Assembly: GCA_964615905.1 (NCBI GenBank)
Contig: CAZTUB010000014.1
Span: forward strand, 124,001-188,000
Direction: 5' to 3'
Length of the DNA: 64,000 bases
Source: DATLMR01 sp964615905
GTDB taxonomy: Bacteria > Acidobacteriota > Blastocatellia > UBA7656
Position 1 is the first letter of the stretch. Each line of letters starts with the position of its first letter. Positions 62,244 through 64,000 of this stretch are shown piece after piece. A program made the position numbers and the translations under genes. The notes under the pieces are model-generated. The model was given only the letters and a program-made list of their open reading frames with translations, had not been told where the DNA came from and searched no databases.

Positions 62244-62475
62244 GCGCCTCTCAGGACAAGACGTAGTGCGCATTTTAGAGTCGTTCGGATTTGCGCAGGT
62301 TTCCCAGCGTGGCAGCCACGTGAAATTGCGGCGTGTCCTTGCGGACGGCTTAAAGCAAACCCTCACAATTCCCGCCCATTCAGAACTTGATACGGGAACT
62401 CTAAAGGCAATTTATCGGCAAGCTGGTCGCTACATTCTTGAGGCTGAATTGCACTCACATTTCTACAGCGAATAG
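62230..62475 (+). CDS. hicA: HicA toxin, mRNA interferase
   Basis: 81 residues with the double-stranded-RNA-binding-like HicA fold: LSGQDVVRILESFGFAQVSQRGSHVKLRR with the catalytic His in GSH, then TIPAHSELDTGTLKAIYRQAG. HicA cleaves mRNA when not bound by HicB, causing growth arrest or phage abortive infection. Overlap with hicB implies translational coupling. Confidence 0.92.
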   Translation: MPKLKRLSGQDVVRILESFGFAQVSQRGSHVKLRRVLADGLKQTLTIPAHSELDTGTLKAIYRQAGRYILEAELHSHFYSE

Positions 62476-62808
62476 CATCAAATACTGATCATCTCAAGCA
62501 ACTACACCCGGAGCTTCAGCATGTGCCGTAAGGTGTCGCCTTTCTGTAATTACAAAAGCCTGTCGCAAAGGAAAAGGTGGGCCGAGTCGAAGGCGAGGGA
62601 AAGATATCCTCGCAATGATACACACGATTAGCCTCTTGTATATATTAGGGTTTGGCTCAACCTAAGGGACAACGATCATACATTAGAAAGTAAAAACAAT
62701 GCTTTTTCAAACAAGCTAGAATTGTGAAAAATTCTGTTATTATTTGCTATGTCTAGAAGGGCTATATGAAATCAAAACAGATCATCTGAAAGGGCATAGG
62801 ATTACGAA
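62476..62808 (+). other. A+T-rich spacer before the NTPase gene
   Basis: 333 bases with no supportable gene. A weak promoter-like pair TTGTGA (62722-62727) and TGCTAT (62745-62750), 17 bases apart, could serve the NTPase gene. AGGA (62798-62801) is its ribosome binding site. The composition is much richer in A+T than the chromosome to the left. Confidence 0.4.
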
Positions 62809-64000
62809 GTGGGAGTATTTCGCCATACTGGGGAAAGTGAGAGTATAACTGAAGGTTGGCGCGCGCTCGAACTATTCACTGATCGCCACCAGTATATCCG
62901 TGAATTTATAACAAGTATCAACGATGACCCACCTGAACAGCTCATCCGCTTTTTCTACGGCGATGGAGGCAATGGAAAATCACTGCTTATTAGATTCCTT
63001 CGAGAGCATTGCTGTAAGCGGTTAAAGAGGGACAATTGGGATTGGATCAAGAACAAGCCGGATCAGGAATTAATAGCTGAAATAAGGCAAGCCGAAGGGG
63101 CTGAACCAGTGCCATGTGCACTAATAGATTTCGGAATGCCGTTACGCGGTGATGAAGACTTGCGGCAAGCTTTCCCTGCTCTTTTGAAACTACGCCGCGA
63201 TTTTTCCCACTTTGGTATTCGGTTCCCGATCTTTGACTATGCTTGTATATACCATCTTTTTAGAACTCACCAGCTAAATATTGATCAGCTGAGACGCCTC
63301 TTCCCAGCTGAGGAAATGGATTTCATTGCGGGTATCGCGGATGCAGTTAGTAAGACTTCCTTAGGAGCTTTGGCAAAGTCCATACTGAGTCTTTTTGATA
63401 AGCATTTGCGGGAGCAATTTTCTGTTTATAAGCTTCGTAGAAAACTTAATGAGGATCAAGTAAATGAAATCCAAAAAATGGACCCTGAGCGAGAACTCAT
63501 AGATCATCTTCCCATTTTATTTGCGGAGGACTTAAATGCGTCAATACCTTCTGATGATCCCTCTAAGAGAATCGTAATGTTCCTTGATACTCATGAGGCT
63601 TTCTGGGGAGCAAAAGAACGTGACCTGTCAGATGATCTTTTCTTTTACCGTGATGAGTGGCTTCGACGATTATTGGGTACGCTTGATTATGAACGAGGGG
63701 TTATAGCTGTTGTAAGTGGAAGAGAACGTCCTCGCTGGCACCAGGCAAAGAGAAGTAGAATCCCTGAGGAATACCTAAACATACAACATATCAATTGCCT
63801 ATCCGATAAAGATGCATCGCAGTATTTAGAGCAGACAGGCATTAATAACCCTGAAATGCATCAGGGCCTGATTAATTACGCCAGGGTTGCTCCTAATCAG
63901 GTTCATCCATTCTATTTAGGACTTTGCGCTGACATAGTTCTAGCAGCCTCGGCAAAAGGATTGAGTCTAACAGCAGAGGATTTTCAAGCTCAACAGGAAG
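62809..64000 (+). CDS. Large P-loop (STAND-like) NTPase, N-terminal part
   Basis: I translated from a GTG at 62809 (in-frame TAG at 62797-62799, AGGA seven bases upstream); the frame is open to the right edge, 397 residues. A short N-terminus is followed by Walker A GDGGNGKS (51-58), IRFFYGD before it, a Walker B IVMFLDTHE (255-263) and a sensor-like VVSGRERPRW (about 301-310), then helical sequence. The hhhDTHE and GR-R--W pattern is that of STAND ATPases with C-terminal repeats. Effector and sensor parts would lie beyond the window. Position in a tRNA island beside HicBA suggests a defence role (inference). Confidence 0.75.
   Translation, partial: MGVFRHTGESESITEGWRALELFTDRHQYIREFITSINDDPPEQLIRFFYGDGGNGKSLLIRFLREHCCKRLKRDNWDWIKNKPDQELIAEIRQAEGAEPVPCALIDFGMPLRGDEDLRQAFPALLKLRRDFSHFGIRFPIFDYACIYHLFRTHQLNIDQLRRLFPAEEMDFIAGIADAVSKTSLGALAKSILSLFDKHLREQFSVYKLRRKLNEDQVNEIQKMDPERELIDHLPILFAEDLNASIPSDDPSKRIVMFLDTHEAFWGAKERDLSDDLFFYRDEWLRRLLGTLDYERGVIAVVSGRERPRWHQAKRSRIPEEYLNIQHINCLSDKDASQYLEQTGINNPEMHQGLINYARVAPNQVHPFYLGLCADIVLAASAKGLSLTAEDFQAQQE

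Overview
The window looks like a chromosome segment of a member of the Acidobacteriota, probably Blastocatellia-like. Three things suggest this: three Oar-like TonB-dependent receptors with a carboxypeptidase-regulatory-like N-terminal domain, an ADOP-type (acidobacterial duplicated orphan permease) MacB/FtsX protein, and many secreted NTF2-like and VPS10/BNR proteins in G+C-rich DNA. This is inferred from gene families; no rRNA is present to confirm it. No CRISPR array, insertion sequence or complete tRNA gene was seen.

Layout. 1-0.96 kb: the 5' part of trmFO (minus strand) and an NTF2-like protein. 1.4-14.2 kb: three large outer-membrane Oar-like receptors alternate with two secreted carboxypeptidase-regulatory/TPR proteins, and each receptor gene ends in a strong intrinsic terminator. 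14.4-36.7 kb: housekeeping and secreted enzymes. These are an S41 peptidase, a VPS10/BNR propeller protein, a pentapeptide-repeat protein, a DUF2339 membrane protein, an adjacent transaldolase/phosphoglucose isomerase pair, a DUF2889-MaoC-ThDP decarboxylase operon, a Xaa-Pro peptidase, a small bacterial metallothionein, an ADOP permease, a copper amine oxidase and a WD40 protein. Heptamer (7-bp period) repeat clusters sit in three of the spacers here.

36.8-49.6 kb is a block of about nineteen small, unrelated genes all on the plus strand: beta-lactamase fold, secreted zincin, NTF2-like, APH, GNAT, methyltransferases, NADAR, gluconokinase, RidA, SRPBCC and unknowns. Several gene ends carry imperfect palindromes whose outer motifs overlap the stop codon (GTCTAAC, GGATAAC, CTATAAC with GTTAGAT, GCCTGAC). 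Content and spacing resemble an old integron-type cassette array without a visible integrase. 49.7-60 kb holds a hybrid histidine kinase with a freshly duplicated PAS domain, then a nucleoside deaminase-like protein, a methyltransferase, a CPBP protease, MgtC, DUF2911, a second secreted zincin, a rhodanese, a DUF2306-like membrane protein and a CHRD protein.

60.17 kb to the right edge is an integrated mobile island of visibly lower G+C. It starts at a 3' fragment of a tRNA-Lys(CTT) gene (left attachment site), followed by a tyrosine integrase interrupted by one amber codon, an excisionase-like HTH protein, a HicB-HicA toxin-antitoxin pair, and the N-terminal 397 residues of a large P-loop (STAND-like) NTPase that runs off the window. 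This NTPase, next to a toxin-antitoxin pair in a tRNA-targeted island, is the best candidate for an undescribed (possibly anti-phage) system.
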